From Turnera subulata (lineage: Eukaryota; Streptophyta; Magnoliopsida; Malpighiales; Passifloraceae), in contig MK922467.1 of NCBI GenBank assembly GCA_028386065.3, positions 36,392-100,391 of the forward strand: 64,000 bases of DNA, written 5' to 3'. Numbering within the stretch: the stretch's first letter is position 1; every line of letters starts with the position of its first letter. The position numbers were made by a program, and so were the translations under genes. The notes below the pieces were generated by a model. That model made no database searches. It was given only the letters and a program-made list of their open reading frames with translations, and was not told the DNA's origin. Of this stretch, positions 11,504-21,467 are shown piece by piece.

Positions 11504-12580
11504 GATATGTTGTGTATATAAAGATTAAAGAATATTGTATTTCTGTCATGCGGGTTGTTTCTGTGGTTTATTTATTAATGGTCATAATATGCTTATCTTC
11601 TTTCACTTTTAAATTTGATCCATACATTCACATGCAGATGGTTGTGGGCTTGTGGCAGAGTACACCAATTTTTAAGGGGTGATTGCCTTGTCCTTTTATT
11701 TATGCAATTTATTTTTAGCAGCCAAGTTGAAAAAAATTGATTTGATGGTAAAAATATTTATAGTTCTGGTTATTCTAAAGACAAGATCGGGTTGTTTTGC
11801 TTTTGATACTTGTAAAAGAAACGAATTTTATGTCATGGTCTCCTGTTCTGACCCATTTGGGGATGAATCCTTTCCCTAATTTATGTGTTGTGATAGATAT
11901 TTACATGGACTAAAACTTTTTTTATAGCTGTTTCTCTCCCTAAAATTAAAAGTCATCAGTGTATTAGAAAGCAGGTCCCATAAAAAAAAAATTTCAAATG
12001 GGTTTAATTTATGGGTCCGTCTTAGTATTCCCCATAAAGAGACCCAAAATAGGCATAATATATATGCCTTTCTTCTTATATATGGTTATCAGCTTACAAA
12101 ACTTAGGATAATAAAATGCTTAACGGACAAGTACATAAATAGCTACTACATACAAAGCTTTAAACCAAAGTGGCTAGTTCCAGGCTAGTGGTTAATTTAG
12201 CTCACTTCGTCCCTTAACCAATTGGTCGGGTTCAATTCCTACCTTTGAGAATGGACGGGAATTCCTAGTCAGCCTTTAACCCTTAAGTGGAGAATTCTGG
12301 AGTGTTAGGCAGTGGCGGACACAAGAGGGGCAGGGGCAGATGGGCAGGTGGGTGCCCTGATAGGGTGAGCAGGGCTCCATAAGTCTGAAAGTTTTGAAAT
12401 GGTTCAATTGTATTGCGGAAGATAGTTTGCCTAACAAAAGTTGTTATTAATTGATTGGTAGTATGAACTTGTATTGGCCAATGATATAAGTTTTGTATTG
12501 GCCAATGATACAAAAAAAGATGCCAAAGGGATCAGTTTGCCTATGATAACGTTAGAGATTTAGCTTGATAGGGATTGAAT
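11504..12580. other. Intergenic, AT-rich; start of the SPH1 duplication unit
   Basis: No gene found up to about 12090. From about 12095 the sequence is recognisably similar to 19545-19800 upstream of SPH2 (shared AAAATGCTTAAC, GCATACAAAGCTTTAA and GAATTGTATTGCGGA-type segments), so it belongs to the duplicated SPH unit. At 12200-12330 there is an inserted stretch with a weak B-box-like motif (GGGTTCAATTCC) and G-rich sequence, possibly transposon-derived. Confidence 0.5.
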
Positions 12581-12588
12581 CTATGTTC

Positions 12589-12596
12589 TATAAATA
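12589..12596 (+). promoter_or_regulatory. TATA-like box upstream of SPH1
   Basis: TATAAATA in a block conserved among the SPH copies. SPH4 has the same TATAAATA at 43207-43214, and SPH2 has a degraded TTTAAATA near 19991. The site is about 385 bp before the ATG, so either the leader is long or an upstream intron is removed. Confidence 0.5.
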
Positions 12597-12655
12597 GAGT
12601 ATACACAATAAAATCATTGATTAATGTCAATATTATCGTAGATAGCATCTTTTTT

Positions 12656-12735
12656 TAATCTTTTCTGGCAGGAGGCAGTCCTATTAACGTTAATGGATAT
12701 GCATTGCACCAAAAAATGTTGGAGGCAAATATGGT
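12656..12735 (+). promoter_or_regulatory. Exon-like conserved block upstream of SPH1
   Basis: A pyrimidine-rich run ending in GGCAG precedes GAGGCAGTCCTATTAACG and the motif ATATGCATTGCACC, then TATGGTACGT. It has the look of a splice acceptor, a short exon and a donor. The block recurs before SPH2 (20075-20150) and SPH3 (split between 22580-22606 and 40017-40085), and weakly before SPH4 (43278-43330). It may be a 5' leader exon of the SPH transcripts or a fossil exon of another gene carried along by the duplications. Confidence 0.45.
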
Positions 12736-12980
12736 ACGTACTTATTTTCCTTTGGTTTCCATCCGTGGATCATCATAATTGGCAACTAAATCTTAAAATT
12801 CTAAGTGTCCTTTTTTGGAAGAATTTAATTACCAATATGCTTCCTCTTCTTATCTTCTCCTCCTCCTTATATATTATATGGATTCATCTATTATTTTTTT
12901 CAACAAAAATATACATTTATCTTTCCAGTCCATATATGGGTGATCGTCACCCTAATTTGCATAGTTCACACAAATTCACC

Positions 12981-13430
12981 ATGTCATACTCCACCTGGCA
13001 GATGGCTACCATCATGAGTCTCCTTTCCATGCTTATAATCATTCCTTTCCTTGCCTCTGCCAATAGCTCCCTAAATTTTGATCCCTTTGGCAACCGTTAC
13101 AGAGTTCATGTGATCAATGGCTTCAGCAGCAACGACCAGCCGATGTTCATTCACTGTTGGTCCAGGAATGACGATCTTGGGAACCACACCCTCTATATTG
13201 GTGGAGACTTCAACTTCGGGTTCCGCCTCAGGATTATACCTCCCCCGACCCATTTCTACTGTGACTTCAAACGGGGTGCAGATCATCTTACTGAAGTTAC
13301 TGTGTTTGACGAGGATGAGGTCTTGGGTTTGTGCAACGATACACATAAATGTTATTGGCGTGGCCAAGATGACGGGCTCTTTTTCAGCAATGACAATTCC
13401 TCTTACTCCAAGAGGTATCTTTGGGATTGA
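12981..13430 (+). CDS. S-protein homologue SPH1 (plant self-incompatibility S1 family)
   Basis: 149 aa. Residues 1-27 form a signal peptide (hydrophobic core 10-24, predicted cut after Ala27). The mature part has the S1/SPH pattern: VHVINGF (42-48), CWSRNDDLG (59-67), FYCDF (92-96), TVFDED (107-112) and CYWRGQDDG (124-132), with four cysteines at 59, 94, 118 and 124 for two disulphides. N68-H-T is a conserved glycosylation sequon. Members of this family are small secreted proteins; the founding one is the stigma S determinant of Papaver, while most paralogues have unknown roles. The ATG at 12981 is chosen because the signal peptide starts there; upstream in-frame ATGs (such as 12937) would bury it. 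It is intronless, intact and in tandem with SPH2-SPH4. Confidence 0.9.
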   Translation: MSYSTWQMATIMSLLSMLIIIPFLASANSSLNFDPFGNRYRVHVINGFSSNDQPMFIHCWSRNDDLGNHTLYIGGDFNFGFRLRIIPPPTHFYCDFKRGADHLTEVTVFDEDEVLGLCNDTHKCYWRGQDDGLFFSNDNSSYSKRYLWD

Positions 13431-13437
13431 AGAAAAA

Positions 13438-13723
13438 GAAAGATGATTAGATTTGCAAAAATAATGTAATGTTCAGAACTATCTAAACTAGTTGTATTGT
13501 GTCCTTCAATTTTGAAGTCTCGTTTTATGTGTCCACCACCTAACCATGTCCATGAGCAAAATTTATACCTTTGATGGACATATCTCAAATTGATAGAAAG
13601 CATATGAAGTACTTATTTCAGTTTAAAGTATATTTGATTCACCCTCTTGAATCTTTTTATGTAGTTAAATTAGTCTTTAAACTTATGTTGTTATATTGTG
13701 GTGATTTATTTGCTATCCACATA
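13438..13723. repeat. SPH1 3' flank, duplicated after SPH2
   Basis: The segment starting TTGTGTCCTTCAATTTTGAA at about 13496 and running to about 13680 matches 21463-21680 downstream of SPH2. In the SPH2 copy the two halves are separated by the inverted-repeat element at 20909-21457. This shows that the duplicated unit includes both flanks of the gene. It ends where Copia-3 begins. Confidence 0.75.
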
Positions 13724-14069
13724 TGTTGGAAGTTGTTTTGGTGGAGGTGTGGAGCTCTATATAAGTAACACCTCCACTCTCTTTTATATATCCCAAAATA
13801 TTTATTATATACTCTTCTTTTAATATAAAGAGCAGGCTGCAATAGTGGTGCTCCGGAGAGGCAGGCAATTATTGGCCGAATTTTGTTATCAATTTTCAGA
13901 TGTGTTCGTTCCTTTTCTCTTTTATTATTCCGCCTATTATTTTCCCGTTGTGCGTTGGTGATATATTATTCAATATTCAATATTTATTTGACGGGTATAG
14001 ATTGAGAATGTCTGTTTAATTCACCAGTTGTTTATTGTAGTGGGAAAATTGTCCGAGTTTTCCCCAACA
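13724..14069 (+). repeat. 5' LTR of Copia-3
   Basis: 346 bp with TGTTGG...CCAACA inverted ends. A TATA motif (CTATATAAG) lies near 13757. The PBS-like TAATAGCGGAGCC (14072-14084) follows after two bases. Confidence 0.8.
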
Positions 14070-14142
14070 AGTAATAGCGGAGCCAAAGGTTCGTCCTTAA
14101 GGCTATTTCTTGAAATATTGAATACTATCTTTTAATTTTGTA

Positions 14143-17100
14143 ATGGCGGAAGAAGGTACAAAAAATGCTACTGGAGAGATGGCTTCCACGTCCAAATGGT
14201 CCAGACTTCCAATATCTAATCTGAAACTTGTTGTAGAGATATTCGATGGTACTGGTCATTTTGATTTGTGGCAGTGTGAGGTTCATGACTCATTGTTCCA
14301 ACATGGCCTTGACATTGCTATTGAAGATAAGAAGCCTGATGATATCAGTGACAAGGATTGGATTGACATTAACAAGTTGGCATGCGGAACAATTCGATCA
14401 TGCCTGTCCTGAGTTCAGAAGTATGCATTCAAAAATGAAGTTTCTGCACACAAACTGTGAAAGGCATTGGAAGATACTTTCTTGAAGAAGAGTGGTCAGA
14501 AAAAGCTTCTAATGAAAAAGAGATTATTTCGGTTTGAGTATCGACCATGTACGACTATAAATGAACACATCACTTTGTTTAAAAAGTTAGTTGCAGATTC
14601 GTTCAATCCCGATGAATTTGAGCACTTGGAGACTACGCTACTGCATAGGAAGGAGAATGTTTCGCTGGATGTTGTATGTTCGGCTTTGTACAATCATGAG
14701 TTAAGACAACAGGATAAAGTGAAGAACAAAGCAACTATGACAGATGAGGCTTTAGTGGCAAGAGGTCGACAACAGCGCCACTCGAAGGGGGGGAATAGGA
14801 AGGTCCAGGTCAAGAAGCAAAACTGCCAAAGATGAGTGTGCTTTCTATCATGAGAAAGGCCATTAGAAGCAAGACTGTTCGAAGTTGAAGAAGAAAGGGA
14901 AGATTCCACAAGATGCATACATTGTTGAATGTAAAGGTCATGTGGAGTCAGAAATCTCTTTGGTAATTTCACCATTAACATCACAAGTAGACGAGTGGAT
15001 TTTGGATTCAGGTTGCACCTACCATATGTGTCCGGTTGGAAATGGTTCTTTGACTTCGAAGATCTCAATGATGGGGTTATTTATATGGGAAATGAAAACC
15101 CATATAAAATGGCCAGGAAAGATTCAATCAAACTGCGAAATCATGAAAAATCCACCAGAATTTTGAGGGATGTTCGATATGTTCCATAGTTAAAGAAGAA
15201 TCTCATCTCTTTGGGGACTTTAGAATCAAAAGGCCTAGCTGTTACTTTGCGAGATGGAATTCTTAAAGCAACATCAGGAGCATTGGTGATGTTAAAAGGT
15301 GTAAGGAAGAATAATCTATATTGTTACCAAGGTAGTACAATAGTTGGGACAATAACAACTGTAACTCCTGGAAGTAAGAAGGATGCAGAGGTAATAAAGC
15401 CGTGGCATATGCGTTTGGGACAAGTTGGTAAAAATCTTTGCAAATTCTTGCCAAGCAGAGATTGCTGAAAGGTACAAAGACTTGCAAATTAGAGTTTTAT
15501 GAGCATTGTGTTTTGGGAAAGCAACGAAGAGTGAAGTTTGGCACTGCTATCCATAATACCAAGGGAATTCTAGACTATGTGCATTCAGATGTGTGGGGAC
15601 CTGCCAAGACTCAGTCACCTAGAGGGAGACACTATTTTCTTCACCTTTATTGATGATTTTTCTAGAAGAGTGTGGGTGTTTACAATGAAGAAGAAGGATG
15701 TAGTGCTTGGGTTTTTTCTTAAGTGGAAAGCTTAGATTGAAAACCAAACATGAAGAAATATTAAAATTCTATGAACAAAGAATGGTGGAGAGTATACGAG
15801 TGATCTTTTTGTGAAGGTATACCAAGAATGTGGCTTAATTCGGCACTTCATAGTTAGAAAAATACCACAACAGAATGGGGTGTCAGGGCGTGTGAATAAG
15901 ATATTAGTGGAGAAAGTTCGATGTATGTTGTCTAATACTGGATTAGGCAAAAATTTTTGGGCGAAGGCTGTGACGTATGCTCAACATCTTGATAATCGGT
16001 TGCCATCATCTACTTTAGATGGCAAGACCCCTATGGAGGTATGGTCAGGTAAACCTGTTACTGATTATGATTCATTACGTGTGTTTGGTTCTACTGCATA
16101 TTATCATGTGAATGAATCAAAGTTAGATCCACGAGCAGAGAAGGCTTTATTTACGGGCCCTAATGTTGGAGTGAAGGGATATCATTTATAGTGTTTAGAG
16201 TCAAAAAGACTATCATCACCAGAGATGTTACCTTTGATGAATTTGCCATGTTGACCAAAGTAAATCCAGAAGAAACTGATGATACTTCACAACAGGTGGA
16301 TTTTGTTACAAAACAGGTGGATTTTGTTACAAAGCAGGTGGAGTTTGAGCATACCAAGCTGATTCCAGCAATGAGCACCAATAGCGATTATCCGTTGATA
16401 TATGAAGAGTCAGATGAAGAGGAGGTTCCGAACCATGAACCTTAACAGCAGATGGATTCAATTGCCGCTCTAAGAATAAGAAGAGAAATTCGAAAACTAG
16501 AACGTCTTATTGAAACGGTGGCCTATGCATTTCCAGTCATTGATGATATTCCTTCTACTTTTTCAAAAGTCATTCGAAGCTCTGAAGGTAGCAGATAGAA
16601 GGATGCAATGGAGGAAGAGATGAAATCTCTTCAAAAGAACAAGACATGGAAGTTGACACAACTTCAAAAGGAAAAGAAGGCAATTGGATGCAAATGGATA
16701 TTTGCTAAAAAATAAGGATTTTCTGACAAGAATAATGTTTGCTGCAAGGCAAGATTGGTGGCTAAATGCTACGCTCCGAAGGAGGGAATTTATTATAATG
16801 AGGTATTTTCTCCAGTTGTTAAACATTCCTCTATTAGAATTTTGTTGGCCTTCGTAGCACAGTTGAATTTAGAGCTAGCTCAACTTGATGTGAAGACAAC
16901 GTTCTTACACGGTAACTTGAAGGAGAAAATCTATATGACTCAGCCAAATGGATATAAAGTTGTTGATAAAGAAAATCAGGTGTGTAAACTATATAAGTCG
17001 TTGTACAGATTGATGCAATCACCTAGACACTAGTGCAAATGATTTAACAAGTTTATGATGGGTCATAAATACACAAGAAGCAAATACGACCATTGTGTGT

Positions 17101-17762
17101 AGTTGGGCAAACTTCAAGACGGGTCCTACATCTACCTACTCCTATGCATGGATGATAAGCTAATAGCAGCATAGAGCAAAGTTGAAATTGACAAGTTAAA
17201 GGCTCAGTTGGGAAAAGAGTTCGAGATGAAGGATTTGGAAGAAGCTAAAAAGATTCTCGACATGGAGATAAGTATAGACAGAGGGAGAGGCAAGCTTTGG
17301 CTAACACAAAAGCAATATTTGAAGAAAGTGCTACAATATTTTGGGATGAATGAAGATTCAAAATCTGTAGGTACTCAGCTTGCTTCTCATTTAAAACATA
17401 GCAATGAGTCATCTCTACAGACTGATGAAGAATGAGAATATATGGCAAAAGTCCCATATACTAATGCAATCGGAAGCTTGATGTATGCAATGGTGTGTAC
17501 AAGACTTGATATTTCACATGTTGTTAGTGTTGTAAGCGGATACATGCATGATCCTAGCAGAGGTCATTGGCAAACTGTGAAATCGATCTTTCGATATATC
17601 AAAGACACTATAGATTTTGGTTTGGTGTTTGAGAGGGATGAATCACTTGGTCAAGGCATAGTTGGGTATATTGATTCTAAATATGCAAGAAATTTGGATA
17701 AACGATGATCGACAACGGCCTATTTGTTTGGCAAAAGTCCAATTAGTTGGAAGTTTACTTTA
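14143..17762 (+). pseudogene. Copia-3 gag-pol relic
   Basis: The gag starts at the ATG at 14143 (KWSRLPISNL, FDGTGHFDLW) and is followed by a damaged zinc knuckle near 14840-14880 in which a stop replaces one residue after YHEKGH. The protease motif DSGCTYHM lies near 15007, GAG-pre-integrase near 15405 (HMRLG), integrase at 15500-16180 (DVWGPA, DDFSRRVWVF, NGGEYT) and RT at 16690-17400. The RT active site reads CMDD instead of YVDD (near 17145). RNase H begins but stops at about 17762. At least ten stops or frameshifts are visible, so this is the most decayed of the three Copia elements. Confidence 0.88.
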
Positions 17763-18034
17763 CAAGGCTTTGTCTATAACAAAATCAATGCAAATAACAT
17801 GAAGATCTTCAATATCCACTTGTATTAAATGCCAAAAAAATTTGATGTCATTTTTCTAACCAAAATGTTCCTACTACAGAGTATCACTCAGTTTATTTCT
17901 AAGAACTACAGAGTCTGAAAATAATACCAAGCGATGGACTATCTACAAGAAAGGAGAAACTATGAATTCTCCAAACATCAAACCAATATGGCAATAACTA
18001 CCACTACAATTCTCCATACGTGCAAATAACACAC

Positions 18035-18610
18035 CTCATTCAATGTCAATGTTCCTGTCTGATCACTGCAAATTGTAGTTGTTGAGCCGATGGTTTCACA
18101 TGCTGAAAGCCTACGAACCTACAGATATGTTGATGTTAGACAATTTTGTCACAACATTTTACTCTTGGGTTAGATGCAATCACAAAAGGAAATTCAGGAG
18201 ATAAGCTACTTGCCAGGGCTTTATCTGCCATCTTCTTGCGCAATGAGTATGCTACGCTGTGGAGCAATAAAAAAACAAAACAAATTAAAATGAGTTTTTA
18301 GGACCAGACAACTACAAATAATCGTTAACTTGAATAAGATCCCAGTATGACACGTTGAGATGCATTTGGTTGCTTACGTTATTCTGACAGCCAAAGGGAG
18401 CCCCTCAGGCACAACGACAACCACAATTGTGACCTGGAACAATTCTGCAGTTAGATAAGAACTAAAAAGTAAAAATATAAATGACTTCTGGATGCTATAC
18501 TTATTGCAATAGTAACAATATGAATCACCCCATCCATAGCATCACCAAATGAGGTTGTGCCTTTGGTAAACTACACACTTCCATCAGGATTTCTTGTATT
18601 TTCAAAATAT
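18035..18610 (-). pseudogene. Plasma-membrane-type (P2B, ACA8/9/10-like) Ca2+-ATPase fragment, four exons
   Basis: On the minus strand four exons with introns are preserved: 18610-18505, 18433-18378, 18256-18214 and 18118-18035. They encode the end of the second cytosolic segment (NPDGSV..FTKGTTSFGDAMDGVI), the fourth transmembrane helix with the Ca-binding PEGLPLAV motif, AYSLRKKMADKAL, and [12 protein letters not shown] followed by the phosphorylation site. Exon junction phases agree with a continuous reading frame; the third intron appears to be GC-AG. The copy is dead: TAG replaces Gln after NPDGSV, the first donor reads AT instead of GT, and the phosphorylation loop is SDQTGT rather than SDKTGT. 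In live proteins this enzyme exports Ca2+ from the cytosol. Because introns remain, it is a genomic (not retro) copy; only about 90 codons of a protein of over 1,000 are present. Confidence 0.88.
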
Positions 18611-19540
18611 CTGAAAATGATGAATGAAAGTTTAACTTGTAAGTTGGCTTATTTAAGAACAAAAGGAGGAACAAATGGGCAAATGTTTTTTTTATCTCTC
18701 TCCAAATTGAAAACCAATAACATTAAACATTATGCATTTACCAATACCATGCTAGTCTAGAAGATTAACTCCCCATGCAAGAAAAATTACAATATAATAT
18801 GTATTTTCTAGAGATTCAAGGTCATGGAATCATATGGGTTTAGCAAAAGATAATTATATTAGCCATTGCACAAGCATAGTGCCATCATTGTTGAGGTCGT
18901 CGGAGTTAAGGTCGTCCTCTTCTTCCTCCTCCAAAATGATGTGGCATCCGGCAATGTCGTCAAGGTTTTGGTCGTCATCATCGCCGAGGTCGTGGTTGAA
19001 GACCGCGTCATCTTGCTCAGAGGCTATAGCTAGTACAGGCTGTAGAGAGAGAAAGAATTGAAGGGAGAGGTTAGGAATTTTTTGAAATGGTTTTTTAAAA
19101 AACAAAATCGATTTACAGAATGTTAATTGCCCCAAATTATTTTTTTCCCTAGTGATTTTTTTAAAGGTTTCATTTGGATGATAAATATTTTGTTTATTTT
19201 TCAGGAAAAATAATAGTTGTAGCTGGTCTCACTTGCGTAGATCATCTTTTGAAAGTGTTTTTAGGAAAACTATATTAAGAGGCGGCAGTTAATTTCTTCA
19301 AAATTTTCTTAGGATCAGTGCCTTCAAAAACCCCAAGCAAGAGTTTTGTTAGGGTCAACACTAAAAACTCCTCAAATTATGATTAAAACAATTTTGCTCA
19401 AAAATTCAAAGAAAATCCTATGGAGTTGCTGGGTAAATAGCGAGTGGTTTCTTAGGATCAGTGTCCGAAGAAAAAATCCTAAAAAATGGCCTAGCATTTA
19501 GTACCGAATACTCCTTTCTTCTATTATCATCCTTCAACAA
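18611..19540. other. Unassigned region between the Ca2+-ATPase relic and the SPH2 unit
   Basis: No recognisable gene. A minus-strand ORF at 19135-18854 encodes an Asp/Glu-rich stretch (DDDDQNLDD, EEEEEDD) after a CTACAG acceptor-like site; it might be another captured exon but no family is recognised. From about 19540 the sequence joins the SPH duplication unit. Confidence 0.4.
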
Positions 19541-19650
19541 TTAGGATACCAAAATGCTTAACCGGCAAGTACACAAATAGCTAAAACTGCATACAAAGCT
19601 TTAAGCTTTTAACAAATAGCAAGCACAGCCCCTGCTGCCGCGAGGCTCCT

Positions 19651-19708
19651 TCTTTGCAATGATAAGAAATATTGCTTTTTCTTTGCAATGATAAGAAATA
19701 TTGCTTTG
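19651..19708. repeat. 29-bp tandem duplication
   Basis: Two copies of a 29-bp unit containing CTTTGCAATGATAAGAAAT, starting at 19651 and 19680. They lie upstream of SPH2 and are absent at the matching place before SPH1. Confidence 0.85.
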
Positions 19709-19807
19709 AATTGTATTTAACTTGAAGTCAGTCCTGTTTAAGAAATTTGTCTGGAAATGTTTTAGAGAGTTGAATTGTATTGCGGATGATAGTTTAGCCT
19801 AAACTTA

Positions 19808-19931
19808 TTATTAAGTTATTATTATTTTAAACACGTGCCTTTCGCGACGTGTATTGTACATTGACAAGTTTATTAAGTTATTATTATTTTAAACACGTGC
19901 CTTTCGCGACGTGTATTGTACATTGACAAGT
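19808..19931. repeat. 62-bp tandem duplication with CACGTG motifs
   Basis: Two identical 62-bp units (19808-19869, 19870-19931). Each contains ACACGTGC and a nearby ACGTGT in inverted relation, so the duplication doubles a G-box-like CACGTG core in the SPH2 upstream region. A single GCACGTGC occurs at the similar position before SPH4 (42086-42093). Confidence 0.85.
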
Positions 19932-20381
19932 TATTATAGAGATTAACCCTTCGATAATGTTAGAGATCTAGCTTGATTGAATCTACGTTGTTTAAATAGA
20001 GTATACCCAATATAATCATTGATTAATGTCAATATATATTTACGTAGATAGCATCTTTTTTTTTATATTCTTTTATGGCAGGAGGCAGTCCTATTAAACG
20101 TTAATGGATATGCATTGCACCAAGAAATGTTGGACGCAAATATGGTACGCACTCCTTCTCCTTTTGGTAAGGTATCGGAACTTTCCATCCAAGGATCATA
20201 ATAATTGGCAACCATATCTCAAAATTCTAAGTGTCCTTTACTGGAAGAATTTAGTTACCAATATGTATCCTTCCACTTCTTATATATATCCTTCTCCTCC
20301 TCCTTTTATAATATATGCATTCATCTATCCTTTTTAAAATTTTTCCGAAAGAATACTTTGTGTAGTACACACAAATTCACC

Positions 20382-20831
20382 ATGTCATCTTCTACCTGGC
20401 AGATGGCTACCATCATATGTCTCCTTTCCATGCTTGCAATCATTCCTTTTCTATCCTCTGCCTATAGCTCCAGAAACTGGGATCCCCTTTTCAACCATTA
20501 CAGAGTTCATGTGATCAATGGCTTCAGCAGCAACGACCAGCCGATGTTTATTCGTTGTTGGTCTAGGCATGACGATCTCGGGAACCATACCCTCTACATC
20601 GGCGGAGACTTCAACTTCTATTTCGGCCTCAGGCTTCTACCTCCCTTTACCCATTTCTACTGTGACTTCAAATGGGGTACAAATTATCTTCCTGAAGTTA
20701 CTGTGTTTGACGAGGATGAGGTCATGCCTTTGTGCTATTATACACATAAATGTTATTGGCGTGGCCAAGACGAGGGGCTCTTTTTCAGCAATGACAATTC
20801 CTCTTACTCCAAGACGCATCCTTGGCATTGA
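20382..20831 (+). CDS. S-protein homologue SPH2
   Basis: 149 aa, the closest paralogue of SPH1. Signal peptide 1-27 (core IICLLSMLAIIPFL). The S1-family motifs are all present (VHVINGF, CWSRHDDLG, FYCDF, TVFDED, CYWRGQDEG), and the cysteines are again at 59, 94, 118 and 124. Changes relative to SPH1 cluster in exposed segments: around 28-38, 80-90, 97-103, 114-120 and the C-terminal tail. A start at 20382 is preferred because it begins the signal peptide; the preceding bases (AATTCACC) match SPH1. The upstream block and 3' flank are duplicated from or with SPH1. The frame is intact with no intron. Confidence 0.9.
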   Translation: MSSSTWQMATIICLLSMLAIIPFLSSAYSSRNWDPLFNHYRVHVINGFSSNDQPMFIRCWSRHDDLGNHTLYIGGDFNFYFGLRLLPPFTHFYCDFKWGTNYLPEVTVFDEDEVMPLCYYTHKCYWRGQDEGLFFSNDNSSYSKTHPWH

Positions 20832-20908
20832 AGAAAAAGAAAGATGATTAGATTTGCTGGAATAATGTAATGTTCAGAGCTATCTAAACTAATTGTTGTA
20901 GTATTGTG

Positions 20909-21457
20909 GGGTTATATACATTTTATCTACATCAAATTTGTTTTGAAAATAAAATGATACCTCAACTAAAAAAATTCGTATTTTGCCACCTCAAGTTTAG
21001 TATTTCAACAATTTAATACCTCGGATTGAACCAATTCGTGGTTCAACTGGTTTTATTAATAAAAGGTGCCGATCGATGACATGTGGCCTTATCAAGGCCG
21101 TTCTAAATAATTTTCTAATTTAAAAAATAATAAAATCATAAAAACAACACTCGCTCACTCTTTTACCTCCATTTTCACCCTTTTATTTTTTTCCTTTAAT
21201 TAAAAAAAATTGAAAAAAGAAATCATAATTTGTTTTCCTTTACCTCCACTTTCACCCTTTTATTCTTTTTTTTCTTTACCACCACGTGTCATCCATCTAC
21301 ATCTTTCATTAAAAAACTAGTTGAACCACGAATTAATTCAATCTGAGGTATTAAAATGTTGAAATATTAAACTTGAGGTGATATAATACGGGTTTTCAAG
21401 TTGAGGTACCATTTTGTTTTCAAAACAAAGTTGAGGTAGTTAAAATGTATTTAACCC
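20909..21457. mobile_element. Inverted-repeat DNA element (MITE) in the SPH2 3' flank
   Basis: Starts GGGTTATATACATTTT and ends in the near-complement AAAATGTATTTAACCC; the two arms match imperfectly over about 150 bp, leaving a short AT-rich centre, so the element can fold back on itself. No coding capacity. It splits sequence that is continuous after SPH1. TATTGTG lies on both sides (20902-20908 and 21461-21467), with a slightly longer imperfect match that may be a decayed 9-10 bp Mutator-type TSD. Confidence 0.8.
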
Positions 21458-21467
21458 TTATATTGTG

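Larger units (their letters stand above)
13724..17765 (+). mobile_element. Copia-3: 3'-truncated Copia retrotransposon
   Basis: Begins with a 346-bp LTR (13724-14069), a degenerate PBS and a gag-pol region that is interrupted many times, and breaks off within RNase H at about 17765 with no 3' LTR. The lost 3' end is replaced by intron sequence of the Ca2+-ATPase pseudogene. It contains a 21-bp repeat in three units (16293-16355) in the linker between integrase and RT. No TSD can be assigned. Confidence 0.85.

Noticed and set aside
12693..12980. N-terminal extension of SPH1 from upstream ATGs
   Set aside because: It would place 96 residues before a clear signal peptide, and the extension is not conserved in SPH3. 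The ATG at 12981 matches the other copies.
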